Below, piece by piece: positions 1-6,693 of a stretch of DNA of 11,874 bases (its first letter is position 1; each line of letters opens with the position of its first letter). The notes beneath the pieces are model-generated. The model saw nothing but the letters and a program-made list of their open reading frames with translations, did not search any database and was not told the origin of the DNA. Origin of the DNA: Oscillospiraceae bacterium (GTDB lineage Bacteria > Bacillota > Clostridia > Oscillospirales > Acutalibacteraceae); NCBI GenBank assembly GCA_031267335.1, contig JAIRZH010000036.1, positions 1 to 11,874 on the forward strand, in the 5' to 3' direction. Both the position numbers and the translations under genes were made by a program.

Positions 1-49
1 TTTTGTTTTTGTATAAATGCATATATTATTTAAAATCTAAATTAAAAAA

Positions 50-77
50 TTATAATTAATAACTAAATTAATTATAA
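50..77. repeat. Small AT-only perfect inverted repeat
   Basis: Two 11-base arms (50-60 and 67-77) are exact reverse complements around a 6-base loop. The arms contain only A and T, so the hairpin would be weak and could arise by chance in such AT-rich DNA. It lies beyond the first MITE, downstream of rpsR. Nothing else was recognised in 1-117: no gene, RNA or convincing promoter. Confidence 0.4.
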
Positions 78-119
78 CTTTGAGTATGCCAGGTTTGATG
101 CTGCATTTTAGGTGAATTA

Positions 120-278
120 GGGCCTGTTCCCACTATTTGAAATGACAAAATTTCGAGTAATCTTTGATTTGGATAAGAAAAACTTTTTCACAATACTGAC
201 GTATTGTGAAAAAAATTAACATATTACAAATCAAAAAGTACCGAAATACGGTCATTAAACGATAATGGAGACAGGCCC
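120..278. mobile_element. MITE-like fold-back element, copy 1 (159 bp, TA-flanked)
   Basis: A non-coding 159-bp element starts GGGCCTGT and ends ACAGGCCC, with a TA dinucleotide on each side (118-119 and 279-280) that fits a 2-bp target duplication. The two halves are imperfect reverse complements along almost the whole length, and the centre is a perfect 13-bp stem (184-196 with 201-213) around the loop TGAC. A second copy of identical length lies at 6535-6693 in reverse orientation; by hand alignment they differ at about 14 positions with no gaps. Two copies, terminal inverted repeats, TA flanks and no coding capacity are what defines a miniature inverted-repeat transposable element. The parent transposase is not in the window. 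TA duplication occurs with IS630/Tc1-type and some IS5-type transposases, so the family is not settled. It begins 25 bp past the rpsR stop codon. The central hairpin has T before and A after it on both strands, so it is not a classical intrinsic terminator. Confidence 0.88.
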
Positions 279-303
279 TAATTTAGTTTCGGTTAATTAG
301 AAA

Positions 304-612
304 TTAATGATTTACATACGGCAAAATTCCCAAAAAACGCACATGCTTAATCGCTAAAGTTAAAGCTCTCTGATGCCTAGCACACAAACCAGTCACACGG
401 CGAGGCAAAATTTTAGCCCTTTCGGACATAAACCTACTAAGCTTCGCAGGTTCCTTATAATTAAATTTTTCGATCCGCTCAAGACAAAAATTACAAAATT
501 TTCTACGTGACCTTTTATTTTTATAATTTCGATTATAGCCGCTATTTTCGCTACGATTATCGCTACGACTATTATTACGGTGATCACTATTATTTTCAAA
601 ATTCTCAGCCAA
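304..612 (-). CDS. rpsR: 30S ribosomal protein bS18
   Basis: This is the small-subunit protein bS18, which sits on the platform of the 30S subunit beside bS6. The conserved core runs from about residue 38 to the end and contains the family segments EPAKLSRFMSERAKILPRR and TGLCARHQRAL. C40, C43, C77 and H80 look like an intact zinc site, so this is the zinc-binding form. The first 37 residues form an Asn/Arg/Ser-rich tail that is probably disordered; tails of this kind vary between species. The start is TTG: an AAAGGAGG ribosome-binding site lies 9 bases upstream and no better start is in frame. The gene follows ssb by 23 bp, so the common rpsF-ssb-rpsR order is kept. It is the last gene of the run and ends 25 bp before a MITE. 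Confidence 0.97.
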   Translation of the reverse strand: MAENFENNSDHRNNSRSDNRSENSGYNRNYKNKRSRRKFCNFCLERIEKFNYKEPAKLSRFMSERAKILPRRVTGLCARHQRALTLAIKHVRFLGILPYVNH

Positions 613-635
613 TTAATACAGCCTCCTTTTATAAT

Positions 636-1064
636 TTAAAATGGTAAATCATTATTATCGCCAGCTTCCTCTGACGTATTCTTATTATTTGGTTTAAAAT
701 CACCATCGTTGCCGCTAGCATAAGCCAAACTTTCTTGCGATGCAGCCTTGGATTCTACGAAATGCACATTACTTGCGATAATTTCGACAGCCTTACGTTT
801 TATGCCATCGTTTCCTTGATATGTTCTGGTTTGAATTGTACCATCAACCGCAATTAAATTGCCTTTTTTAAAATGATTGCAAACAAATTCAGCATTTCCA
901 CGCCATGCAACGATATCGAAAAAATCCGTTTGACGTTCTTCACCCTGGCGAACATAGGACCTTGCGACAGCTATAGAAAAACGTACTACCGGTATATCAC
1001 TTGGCGTTTGGCGCAATTCTGGATCCGCCACAATTCTTCCGACTAACGCAACAACATTAAGCAT
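636..1064 (-). CDS. ssb: Single-stranded DNA-binding protein
   Basis: SSB binds and protects single-stranded DNA in replication, repair and recombination, normally as a homotetramer. Residues 1-105 are the OB fold, beginning MLNVVALVGRIVADPELR, with the expected DFFDIVAWR segment (W54, a DNA-stacking position in the family). Residues 106-138 are a low-complexity Asn/Ser/Glu linker. The protein ends in DLPF, the acidic tip through which SSB recruits partner proteins, so the C-terminus is intact. At 142 residues it is a little shorter than most Bacillota SSBs (about 150-175), because of the short linker. The start is ATG with AAGGAG six bases upstream. It lies between rpsF (73 bp upstream) and rpsR (23 bp downstream), and the wider upstream gap could hold its own promoter. 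Confidence 0.97.
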   Translation of the reverse strand: MLNVVALVGRIVADPELRQTPSDIPVVRFSIAVARSYVRQGEERQTDFFDIVAWRGNAEFVCNHFKKGNLIAVDGTIQTRTYQGNDGIKRKAVEIIASNVHFVESKAASQESLAYASGNDGDFKPNNKNTSEEAGDNNDLPF

Positions 1065-1105
1065 ATTTTACTCCTTCAAAATTAAAAAATTCCCAATAAT
1101 TTTCA

Positions 1106-1134
1106 CATATATAATAAAATATTTTATCACTCAA
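1106..1134 (-). promoter_or_regulatory. Weak candidate promoter in the rpsF-ssb gap
   Basis: On the minus strand a TTGAGT hexamer (1129-1134) is followed after 17 bases by TATATG (1106-1111). The spacer includes the perfect palindrome ATAAAATATTTTAT. It would drive ssb and rpsR separately from the upstream genes. In DNA this AT-rich such matches are expected by chance, so support is weak; the unusually long 73-bp gap is the main reason for listing it. Confidence 0.25.
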
Positions 1135-1137
1135 AAA

Positions 1138-1446
1138 TTAATCTTCTGCAATGATAAGCGTACGCAAGACCTCATCGGTAATACGCGAAATACGATAAAT
1201 TTCCGCGGGTACATTTGGACCTGAAAAAAAATTTATAACAAAATAATTTCCTTCACTTTCTTTTTTTATTTGATAGGCCAATCTACGTTTGCCCCATTTA
1301 TCAATTGATTCTACTTCGCCTTCGTTTTCTGAAATTATTTCAACAAACTTATTAACCAATGAATCCCTTGCTTCTTCGCTTAACCGCGTAGAAAGAACTA
1401 AATAAAAACCATATTTTGTTTTAGTACAAGATTTTACGCAAGACAA
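1138..1446 (-). CDS. rpsF: 30S ribosomal protein bS6
   Basis: bS6 is a small-subunit platform protein that pairs with bS18. The sequence has the full family pattern: a first strand YGFYLVLS, the segment IDKWGKRRLAYQIKKESEGNY, and the C-terminal RISRITDEVLRTLII. The 102-residue length is normal. It begins at a TTG codon with GGAGGTG about 10 bases upstream; no other in-frame start exists between that site and the conserved core. This gives about ten residues (SCVKSCTKT...) ahead of the point where most bS6 proteins begin, including two cysteines of no known role. It follows rpmA by 29 bp, so the two are almost certainly co-transcribed. That pairing is unusual, because rpsF more often heads its own operon with ssb, rpsR and rplI. 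Confidence 0.96.
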   Translation of the reverse strand: MSCVKSCTKTKYGFYLVLSTRLSEEARDSLVNKFVEIISENEGEVESIDKWGKRRLAYQIKKESEGNYFVINFFSGPNVPAEIYRISRITDEVLRTLIIAED

Positions 1447-1475
1447 AAAATATTCACCTCCAAAATATCAAAAAA

Positions 1476-1730
1476 TTAACTACTATAAACACTTACCTTG
1501 GAACGCCGACGCCCCAAACGTTCAAACGCTACTTTGCCACTAATCAATGCAAACAAAGTATCATCCGACCCACGCCCAACGTTTTCGCCCGAATGAATTT
1601 TTGTTCCTCTTTGTTTGACCAATATATTACCAGCTAATACAAATTGGCCATCTGAACGCTTTACGCCAAGACGCTTTGATTCCGAATCACGACCATTCCG
1701 GGTCGATCCCATGCCCTTCTTATGAGCCAT
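1476..1730 (-). CDS. rpmA: 50S ribosomal protein bL27, without the Prp-cleaved extension
   Basis: bL27 is a large-subunit protein whose N-terminal tail reaches toward the peptidyl-transferase centre. The sequence is canonical: GSTRNGRDSESKRLGVKRSDGQFV, then GNILVKQRGTKIHSGENVGRG and a closing FERLGRRRSKVSVY; 84 residues. In many Bacillota the primary product carries a short N-terminal extension ending in a phenylalanine pair, removed by the protease Prp before AHKKG or a similar sequence. Here the ORF starts directly at M-AHKKG. The ATG has an AGGTGG-type ribosome-binding site, and an in-frame TAA lies six codons upstream with no start codon between, so an extension is excluded. The gene lies 59 bp after rplU with no prp/ysxB in between. 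Confidence 0.97.
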   Translation of the reverse strand: MAHKKGMGSTRNGRDSESKRLGVKRSDGQFVLAGNILVKQRGTKIHSGENVGRGSDDTLFALISGKVAFERLGRRRSKVSVYSS

Positions 1731-1789
1731 AATATCACCACCTTTTTATTTTAAATCAACTAATTCAAAAAAACATAAAAACCGCCAAA

Positions 1790-2092
1790 TCAAGCAATAG
1801 AAATAATTTCTAGCTTTGTGTATTGCTGTCTATGGCCCATTTTACGCTTACAACTCTTTTTTGGTTTATATGTGAAAACCGTAATCTTTTTAGATTTACC
1901 ATGTTTTAAAACTCTAGCGTTTACCGAAACATCTAAATACGGTTTACCGAATTTAAACCCTGCTTCGTTATATAAAGCTACAACTGAAAAACTCAAATTT
2001 TGCCCTTCTAAAATGTCAATTTTCTCACTAAATACCACGCAACCAGGCTCTACCTTATACTGTTTTCCTAGTATTTCAGCAATTGCATACAT
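1790..2092 (-). CDS. rplU: 50S ribosomal protein bL21
   Basis: bL21 binds 23S rRNA in the large subunit. Family features are the start MYAIAEILGKQYKVEPG, the V(F)SEKID strand, and the C-terminal signature HGKSKKITVFTYKPKK followed by RKMGHRQQYTKLEI. At 100 residues it is of normal length and has an intact end. The ATG start has GGAGG 8 bases upstream. It lies 39 bp after ileS and 59 bp before rpmA. In most Bacillota a small protease gene (prp/ysxB) sits between rplU and rpmA, and obgE follows rpmA; neither is present here. The stop codon is TGA. Confidence 0.96.
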   Translation of the reverse strand: MYAIAEILGKQYKVEPGCVVFSEKIDILEGQNLSFSVVALYNEAGFKFGKPYLDVSVNARVLKHGKSKKITVFTYKPKKSCKRKMGHRQQYTKLEIISIA

Positions 2093-2131
2093 TAATTATA
2101 CCTCCATTCTCAAATTTGTATTTTATAATTT

Positions 2132-4903
2132 TTAATTTTTAACGTCAACACAAAAATTCATTTCCTTCAAAACGTCTACACATCTATCACAAACATCAAC
2201 ATACTCATTATTTTTCCCAACGGTCTCGCTATACATCCAACATCTTTCACATTTACGTCCTGGCGCTTTTTTAACATCAATTTTAAAATTTGTTCCTGTA
2301 AACAAAAACAATTTTACATCAGAAACTATCGAAACAGATTTTATATCTTCTAATGCTTTATCAAAAAACTCAAACTCTTTTTTGTCTGCACTTATTATAA
2401 TTTGAGCCTCCAAAGATGAACCCACAATTTTAGACTGTCTCGCTTTTTCCAAATTTATTTTTATATCATCGGAAATTTTCATTATTTTTCGCCAATAAGA
2501 TATCAAATTATCGTCTTCCACTAAAGAAAAAGATTCCAAAGCATCATTTAAAAATACACTTTCTGATTCTTCCGATTTGGGAATAAATGACCAAATTTCC
2601 TCTGCGGTAAAAGAAATTATAGGCGATATAATTTTAACCAAATCTTTTAAAACGTACCACATTGCCGTCTGGGCGCTTCGCCGTTTTTTATCGTTAGAAT
2701 TTTCTGTATACAGTCTATCTTTTAATATATCAAGATAAAAATTAGATAAATTTAAAATACAAAAACTTTGTACAGCATGGAATACAGCATAAAACTCAAA
2801 ATTTTCATAAGATTCAAAACATTTTTGAATTAATTTTTTTAGCTCTAACAAAATCCATTTATCTATTGACAGTAAATCATCAAAAGAAACTAAATTTTCT
2901 TTCGGGCAAAAATCATACAAATTCCCCAAAATAAAACGAGCAGTATTACGAATTTTACGATATGATTCAGAAATTTGAGATAAAATATTTTTAGAAACTT
3001 TAACATCCGAAGTATAGTCAACTGAAGCAACCCAAAGACGCAAAATATCTGCTCCATATTCACTTATAATCTCTGAAGGCGAAATCACATTCCCTAAAGA
3101 CTTTGATTGTTTTTTTCCTTGATCATCTACAACCCAACCGTGAGTTATAACTGTTTTATATGGAGCACCTTGGTTCATTCCAACCGATGTAAGCAACGAA
3201 GATTGAAACCAACCACGATATTGATCGGCACCTTCTAAATATATATCAGCAGGAAATTCGCTTTTGGATAAAACTGCGTGATGAGTTGAACCAGAATCAA
3301 ACCAAACATCCATAATATCTTTTTCTTTTTTAAATTTATTTGAACCACACTTAGAACATTTTTCCGTTCCGCTCAAAAAATAATCGGCTTCATTTGCAAA
3401 CCAAGAATTAGAACCTTCTTTTTCGAAAACCTTAGATACTTTTAACATAGATTCATAATCAACAAACGGCTCGCCGCATTCAAGGCAAAAAAAGATAGGC
3501 AAAGGTACTCCCCATTTGCGTTGGCGAGAAATACACCAATCATTTCTTTCGGTTAGCATTGATTTCATACGCTCTTCGCCCCACACAGGAATCCAATTAA
3601 CATTTGCTATAGCTTTTAAAGCATCATCTTTAAATTTAGAAACCGAGCAAAACCACTGATTAGTCGCACGAAAGATAACGTTTTTTTTGCATCTCCAACA
3701 ATGTGGATATTTATGAGTTATATTTTTTTGGGCAAAAAGCAAATGCTTATTTTTTAATGTTTGTATTATATTTTCATCCGAACTTGAAATTTTTAAATTC
3801 GCAAATTCGCCAGCTTCTTCGGTAAAATATCCATAATCATTAACCGGAACCGGAATTTCTAAGCCATAATTTTTGCAAACTTCAAAATCTTCAATACCAT
3901 GCCCCGGAGCTGTATGAACGCAGCCTGTACCGGATTCAACCGTAACATGATCGCCCAAAATTACTTTTGAAACTCTTGGCAAAAAAGGATGCTGAGTCTT
4001 TATGTTTTCTAATTGGGAACCCTTAAAAATCGAAATAACTTCATAATTTTTAATTCCCGCAACACCACATGAAGCTTCAACTAGCTTCGAAGCTATCACG
4101 TAAAATTCGCCATTAGCACTAATTAAAGAATACTCAAACTCAGAGTTAACGCAAATCGCCACGTTGCCGGGTAAAGACCAAACGGTTGTTGTCCATATAA
4201 CGAAAAATATTTTTTCATTATTTATGCCTAAATTCGCAAATTTGCCTTCATCATCGATAAGTTGAAATTTTACATAAATAGAATCGCAGGCATCTTGATT
4301 ATATTCTATTTCTGCTTCAGCGAGAGCTGTTCTGCATTCCGAGCACCAATAAACCGGGCGCAAACCACGATAAATTGCACCACGTTTTGCAAGTTCGGCA
4401 AAAACTTCAATTTGTTTAGCTTCAAACCTTGGCTCTAATGTTATATAAGGGTTTTCCCAATCTGCAAAAATCCCCAAACGCTTAAAAGACTCACGTTGGA
4501 TTTCAAGATAATTCAACGCCGTTTTAGAACAAACATCACGCAATTCTACATCGCTCAATTCATTGTAATTTTTAGTAATCGATTGAGATTTAAGTTCAGT
4601 TGGCAAACCGTGCGTGTCCCAACCTGGCACAAAATTCACTTTGAATCCAGACATATTTTTAAATTTTACTACCATATCTTTTAAAATCTTATTAAGAGCA
4701 TGCCCAAGATGAATTTCACCATTAGCATATGGCGGGCCATCATGAAGAACGAAAGTTGATTTATCTGAATTCTTTTCTTGCATTTTTTGATAAACATTTA
4801 TTTTTTGCCAATATTTAAAGACATCTAATTCTTTAATAGGGAGCTGAGCTTTCATTGGAAAATCGGTTTTAGGCAGATTAAGCGTACTATTATATTTCTT
4901 CAT
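2132..4903 (-). CDS. ileS: Isoleucyl-tRNA synthetase
   Basis: IleS is a cytoplasmic class I synthetase that charges tRNA-Ile with isoleucine using ATP and hydrolyses mischarged valine in a separate editing domain. HLGH (residues 65-68, within PPYANGEIHLGH) is the HIGH motif. The editing domain (about 190-400) has the Thr-rich TTTVWSLPGN at 238-247 and HTAPGHGIEDF at 330-340. WCISRQRKWGVPLP (456-469) is a core synthetase segment. KQSKS at 598-602 is the KMSKS loop with Gln instead of Met. A central pair CLEC (473-476) and CSKC (516-519) and a C-terminal pair C885/C888 and C905/C908 look like zinc sites. Its 923 residues equal the usual bacterial length. The ATG at 4903 has only a distant AGAGG sequence, about 15 bases away. 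It lies 138 bp after divIVA, a common pairing. I saw no T-box leader upstream. Confidence 0.98.
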   Translation of the reverse strand: MKKYNSTLNLPKTDFPMKAQLPIKELDVFKYWQKINVYQKMQEKNSDKSTFVLHDGPPYANGEIHLGHALNKILKDMVVKFKNMSGFKVNFVPGWDTHGLPTELKSQSITKNYNELSDVELRDVCSKTALNYLEIQRESFKRLGIFADWENPYITLEPRFEAKQIEVFAELAKRGAIYRGLRPVYWCSECRTALAEAEIEYNQDACDSIYVKFQLIDDEGKFANLGINNEKIFFVIWTTTVWSLPGNVAICVNSEFEYSLISANGEFYVIASKLVEASCGVAGIKNYEVISIFKGSQLENIKTQHPFLPRVSKVILGDHVTVESGTGCVHTAPGHGIEDFEVCKNYGLEIPVPVNDYGYFTEEAGEFANLKISSSDENIIQTLKNKHLLFAQKNITHKYPHCWRCKKNVIFRATNQWFCSVSKFKDDALKAIANVNWIPVWGEERMKSMLTERNDWCISRQRKWGVPLPIFFCLECGEPFVDYESMLKVSKVFEKEGSNSWFANEADYFLSGTEKCSKCGSNKFKKEKDIMDVWFDSGSTHHAVLSKSEFPADIYLEGADQYRGWFQSSLLTSVGMNQGAPYKTVITHGWVVDDQGKKQSKSLGNVISPSEIISEYGADILRLWVASVDYTSDVKVSKNILSQISESYRKIRNTARFILGNLYDFCPKENLVSFDDLLSIDKWILLELKKLIQKCFESYENFEFYAVFHAVQSFCILNLSNFYLDILKDRLYTENSNDKKRRSAQTAMWYVLKDLVKIISPIISFTAEEIWSFIPKSEESESVFLNDALESFSLVEDDNLISYWRKIMKISDDIKINLEKARQSKIVGSSLEAQIIISADKKEFEFFDKALEDIKSVSIVSDVKLFLFTGTNFKIDVKKAPGRKCERCWMYSETVGKNNEYVDVCDRCVDVLKEMNFCVDVKN

Positions 4904-5041
4904 AATTAATCTTGCATACCTCTTTACGAAATTTTTTAAAATTTAAACATTTGCTTGCAACTATTAAAATCTCTGCGTATTCACATATATATACATACAA
5001 CTTTGTAAACTTTATTTTAAAAAATACTCAATTAAAAATAT
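4904..5041 (-). promoter_or_regulatory. divIVA-ileS gap: possible weak ileS promoter, no T-box seen
   Basis: This 138-bp gap is the only long break inside the sepF-rpsR run apart from the 73-bp rpsF-ssb gap. On the minus strand TTTACA (5004-5009) precedes a TATATATATG stretch (about 4982-4993), but the spacing to the best -10 match (14-16 bases) is short. Bacillota ileS genes are often controlled by a T-box leader, which needs about 200-300 bases and carries the AGGGTGGNACCGCG signature. That signature is absent and the gap is too short. Confidence 0.25.
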
Positions 5042-5746
5042 TCATTGAAAATTTTGAATCGACCCTAAAAATTTTTCAGGCCTCACTGAAGCTTCAAAAT
5101 TAGAATTTTTATATTTATCTTTTACACCATTTTGAATCGCAAGTTCCGATAAAAATTTTGCGCGAATGCCACCTTCGTTATTAGCATTAGCATCTTCATT
5201 GGATTTTTCAGGAACATTGCTAAAAATTTCTTTTTCTTCATTAAAATTTTTAGTCAAACTATCTACTGAAAATAATTCTTCTTCTATTTCCGTAATAGGA
5301 TCACAAGGAAGATTTTTCAAAAAAGCAATTTGTTCCTCGAAACGCTTAATTAGCTCGCCTTTTAATTTTTCAGTATGTTCATAAAGACGTTTTGAAATAT
5401 TAAGCTTTTTTTTCGCATCGCTTTTCGCAATACTCATCATTTTATTAGCTTTCTCAGATGCATCTTTTAAAATATATTTAGATTTTACACCTGCATCTAT
5501 AACACTAGCTTCGGCAATTTGCTGAGAATTTATTATCGCTCTACGAATAGTAGCTTCTTCTGATCTAAACTGATCAATTTTACGTTTAAGACACTCAATT
5601 TCTTCTTTTAAATCATTATGTTGAATAGACATTTCGCGAAAAGTATCTTGTATTTCATCTAAAAATTTGTCTACATCGCAAGGTTTATAACCACCGATCA
5701 CAGCACGCGAAAATCTTGCATCTCTTACTTGTGATAAACTTAACAT
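5042..5746 (-). CDS. divIVA: DivIVA-family septum/pole protein
   Basis: DivIVA proteins assemble on negatively curved membrane at the division site and poles and recruit other proteins there. The N-terminal lipid-binding domain (about residues 1-40) has the family pattern FSRAVIGGYKPCDVDKFLDEI. A long charged coiled coil follows (about 31-70, then 90-150), rich in Lys, Glu, Ile and Leu, with a hydrophilic Asn/Glu-rich C-terminal third. At 234 residues it is longer than the 164-residue B. subtilis protein but within the family range. The position matching the membrane-inserting Phe-Arg pair of B. subtilis reads Ile-Gly here; this pair is not universal. The ATG has an excellent AGGAGG six bases upstream. 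sepF ends 22 bp upstream and ileS follows. ylmG and ylmH, which often lie between sepF and divIVA, are absent. Sporulating species also use DivIVA in chromosome anchoring. Confidence 0.93.
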   Translation of the reverse strand: MLSLSQVRDARFSRAVIGGYKPCDVDKFLDEIQDTFREMSIQHNDLKEEIECLKRKIDQFRSEEATIRRAIINSQQIAEASVIDAGVKSKYILKDASEKANKMMSIAKSDAKKKLNISKRLYEHTEKLKGELIKRFEEQIAFLKNLPCDPITEIEEELFSVDSLTKNFNEEKEIFSNVPEKSNEDANANNEGGIRAKFLSELAIQNGVKDKYKNSNFEASVRPEKFLGSIQNFQ

Positions 5747-5768
5747 TTTTACCTCCTAATATAAAAAC

Positions 5769-6200
5769 TTAAAAATAAATATCTTCTTGCTCAAGTTTGC
5801 TAATAATCTTTGAACCAGTTATTTCAACACCGTTTGGCGACAAAACATAAGTATTACGTGCAACCAGCATAAACTTGCCGCCTTTTGCGTAAACAACACC
5901 TCTTAAAAAATCTATAATTCTACAAGCTAATTCAGGTTTAGTTTGCTCTAATTCAAGATCTAAAACGACAATGCTTCCCTCGATAATTCCGTCAGCAGCA
6001 CTTAAAATTTCTTTATCGTAACTTTGGGGCTTAAAACAAACGATTTTAACATTGTTTTTATGTATATTCACAATTTTAGATCTTTTGTTTCCCGTCACAT
6101 TATTTTCTGGTTTTTTTGTCTCAAATTCCTCGTTCTCATAATTTTCGGATTCTTCCGAAGGATTCCACATTTCCTTTAAATTATTCCAAAAATTTGTCAA
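5769..6200 (-). CDS. sepF: Cell division protein SepF
   Basis: SepF links the FtsZ ring to the membrane and aligns FtsZ filaments into rings. The conserved domain is about residues 48-135, with QSYDKEILSAADGIIEGSIV, then LACRIIDFLRGVVYAKGG and NTYVLSPNGVEI, all in the expected order. Residues 1-12 (MTNFWNNLKEMW) can form a short amphipathic helix like the membrane anchor of other SepF proteins, and residues 13-45 are an acidic, Asn-rich linker. The 143-residue length is typical. The start is a TTG with GAGGAG about 12 bases upstream. The only in-frame ATG, codon 11, would remove most of the anchor helix and has no usable spacing to a ribosome-binding site. It is the first gene of the long minus-strand run and is preceded by 334 bp of non-coding DNA. 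Confidence 0.93.
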   Translation of the reverse strand: MTNFWNNLKEMWNPSEESENYENEEFETKKPENNVTGNKRSKIVNIHKNNVKIVCFKPQSYDKEILSAADGIIEGSIVVLDLELEQTKPELACRIIDFLRGVVYAKGGKFMLVARNTYVLSPNGVEITGSKIISKLEQEDIYF

Positions 6201-6268
6201 TTTTTTTCAATTCTCCTCATATTTAGCATAATTTCGATAAAAAATATATTAAATCGAATATATAAAGC

Positions 6269-6297
6269 ATCCTCTCAATTTTTTTAAAAGTTGTCAA
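6269..6297 (-). promoter_or_regulatory. Candidate sepF operon promoter
   Basis: A perfect consensus -35 hexamer, TTGACA, lies at 6292-6297 on the minus strand. Seventeen bases later is GAGGAT (6269-6274), only a fair -10 match, and the AT-rich TTTATATATT lies just beyond it. It is about 70-95 bases upstream of the sepF start and correctly oriented. The -35 is good and the -10 poor, so the exact promoter remains uncertain. Confidence 0.4.
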
Positions 6298-6350
6298 GTT
6301 TTTTTAAAAAAATCAAAATTAAAAATATAAGAACTTATTCTCGTTAAACC

Positions 6351-6469
6351 GAAATACAAATTTTAGGTATTTTTTAAGCATGTTTTGATGTCTTTTAACA
6401 GTTTATTAGCTAGCACCCGATAAAAAGAAAATAAACAAAACATCAAAAATTACCAAAAAGTTGTATTCC
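6351..6469. repeat. Long imperfect inverted repeat upstream of sepF
   Basis: The arm at 6351-6390 and the arm at 6434-6469 are imperfect reverse complements. Matching blocks are GAAATACAA with GGAATACAA, TTTT.GGTA.TTTTT, and ATGTTTTG; a gap of about three bases in the second arm is needed. Weaker pairing may continue outward to about 6326 and 6500. The central part (6391-6433) contains the palindrome GCTAGC. It shares no clear sequence with the nearby MITE. It could be a decayed fold-back transposon or a structured 5' leader for sepF; it lies just upstream of the candidate sepF promoter, which favours the first. Confidence 0.5.
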
Positions 6470-6534
6470 TTAGATTTGATAAAAATAATCTCTAATTTTG
6501 AATTACTTGAATTCGAAAAAACAAAAAATATCTA

Positions 6535-6693
6535 GGGCCTGTTACCACTACCGTTTAACGACCATATTTCGGTACTTTTCGATTTGTATTACGTTAAATT
6601 TTTTCACAATACGTCAGTATTGTGAAAAAATTTTCCTTATCCAAACCAAAAATTACTCGAAATTTTGTCATTTCAAATAGTGGGAACAGGCCC
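6535..6693. mobile_element. MITE-like fold-back element, copy 2 (159 bp, TA-flanked)
   Basis: This is the inverted partner of the element at 120-278, with identical length, about 91% identity by hand alignment, and TA on both sides (6533-6534 and 6694-6695). Its terminal repeats match at 15 of the outer 16 bases (GGGCCTGTT-CCACTA), better than in copy 1. The centre is a perfect 14-bp stem, 6599-6612 with 6617-6630, around a GTCA loop. It has no coding capacity. Its end at 6693 supplies the final G of the tmk stop codon (TA from the target plus G from the element), so it was inserted exactly at the end of tmk without changing the protein. Confidence 0.88.

Larger units (their letters stand above)
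6201..6534. other. Non-coding region between sepF and the second MITE
   Basis: This 334-bp stretch has no credible gene on either strand. It holds the sepF ribosome-binding site (GAGGAG), a TTGACA hexamer about 90 bases upstream of sepF, and a long imperfect fold-back around 6351-6469. The remainder is plain AT-rich DNA. It is the likely start region for the whole sepF-rpsR transcription unit. Confidence 0.6.

Noticed and set aside
184..213. MITE central hairpin as an intrinsic terminator for rpsR
   Set aside because: On both strands the T run precedes and the A run follows the stem, the opposite of an intrinsic terminator.
393..599. Second minus-strand frame inside rpsR
   Set aside because: It is out of frame with bS18 and consists of Ile/Val repeats produced by the Asn/Arg-rich tail codons.
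1818..2135. Plus-strand 105-codon open frame opposite rplU
   Set aside because: It is antisense to a clear bL21 gene and has no family match.
4912..5103. Plus-strand open frame across the divIVA-ileS gap
   Set aside because: It is a chance frame in AT-rich DNA that overlaps the end of divIVA, with no recognisable protein features.
6498..6680. Plus-strand 60-codon open frame
   Set aside because: It runs across the second MITE, matches no family by eye, has no ribosome-binding site, and most of it is the palindrome itself.
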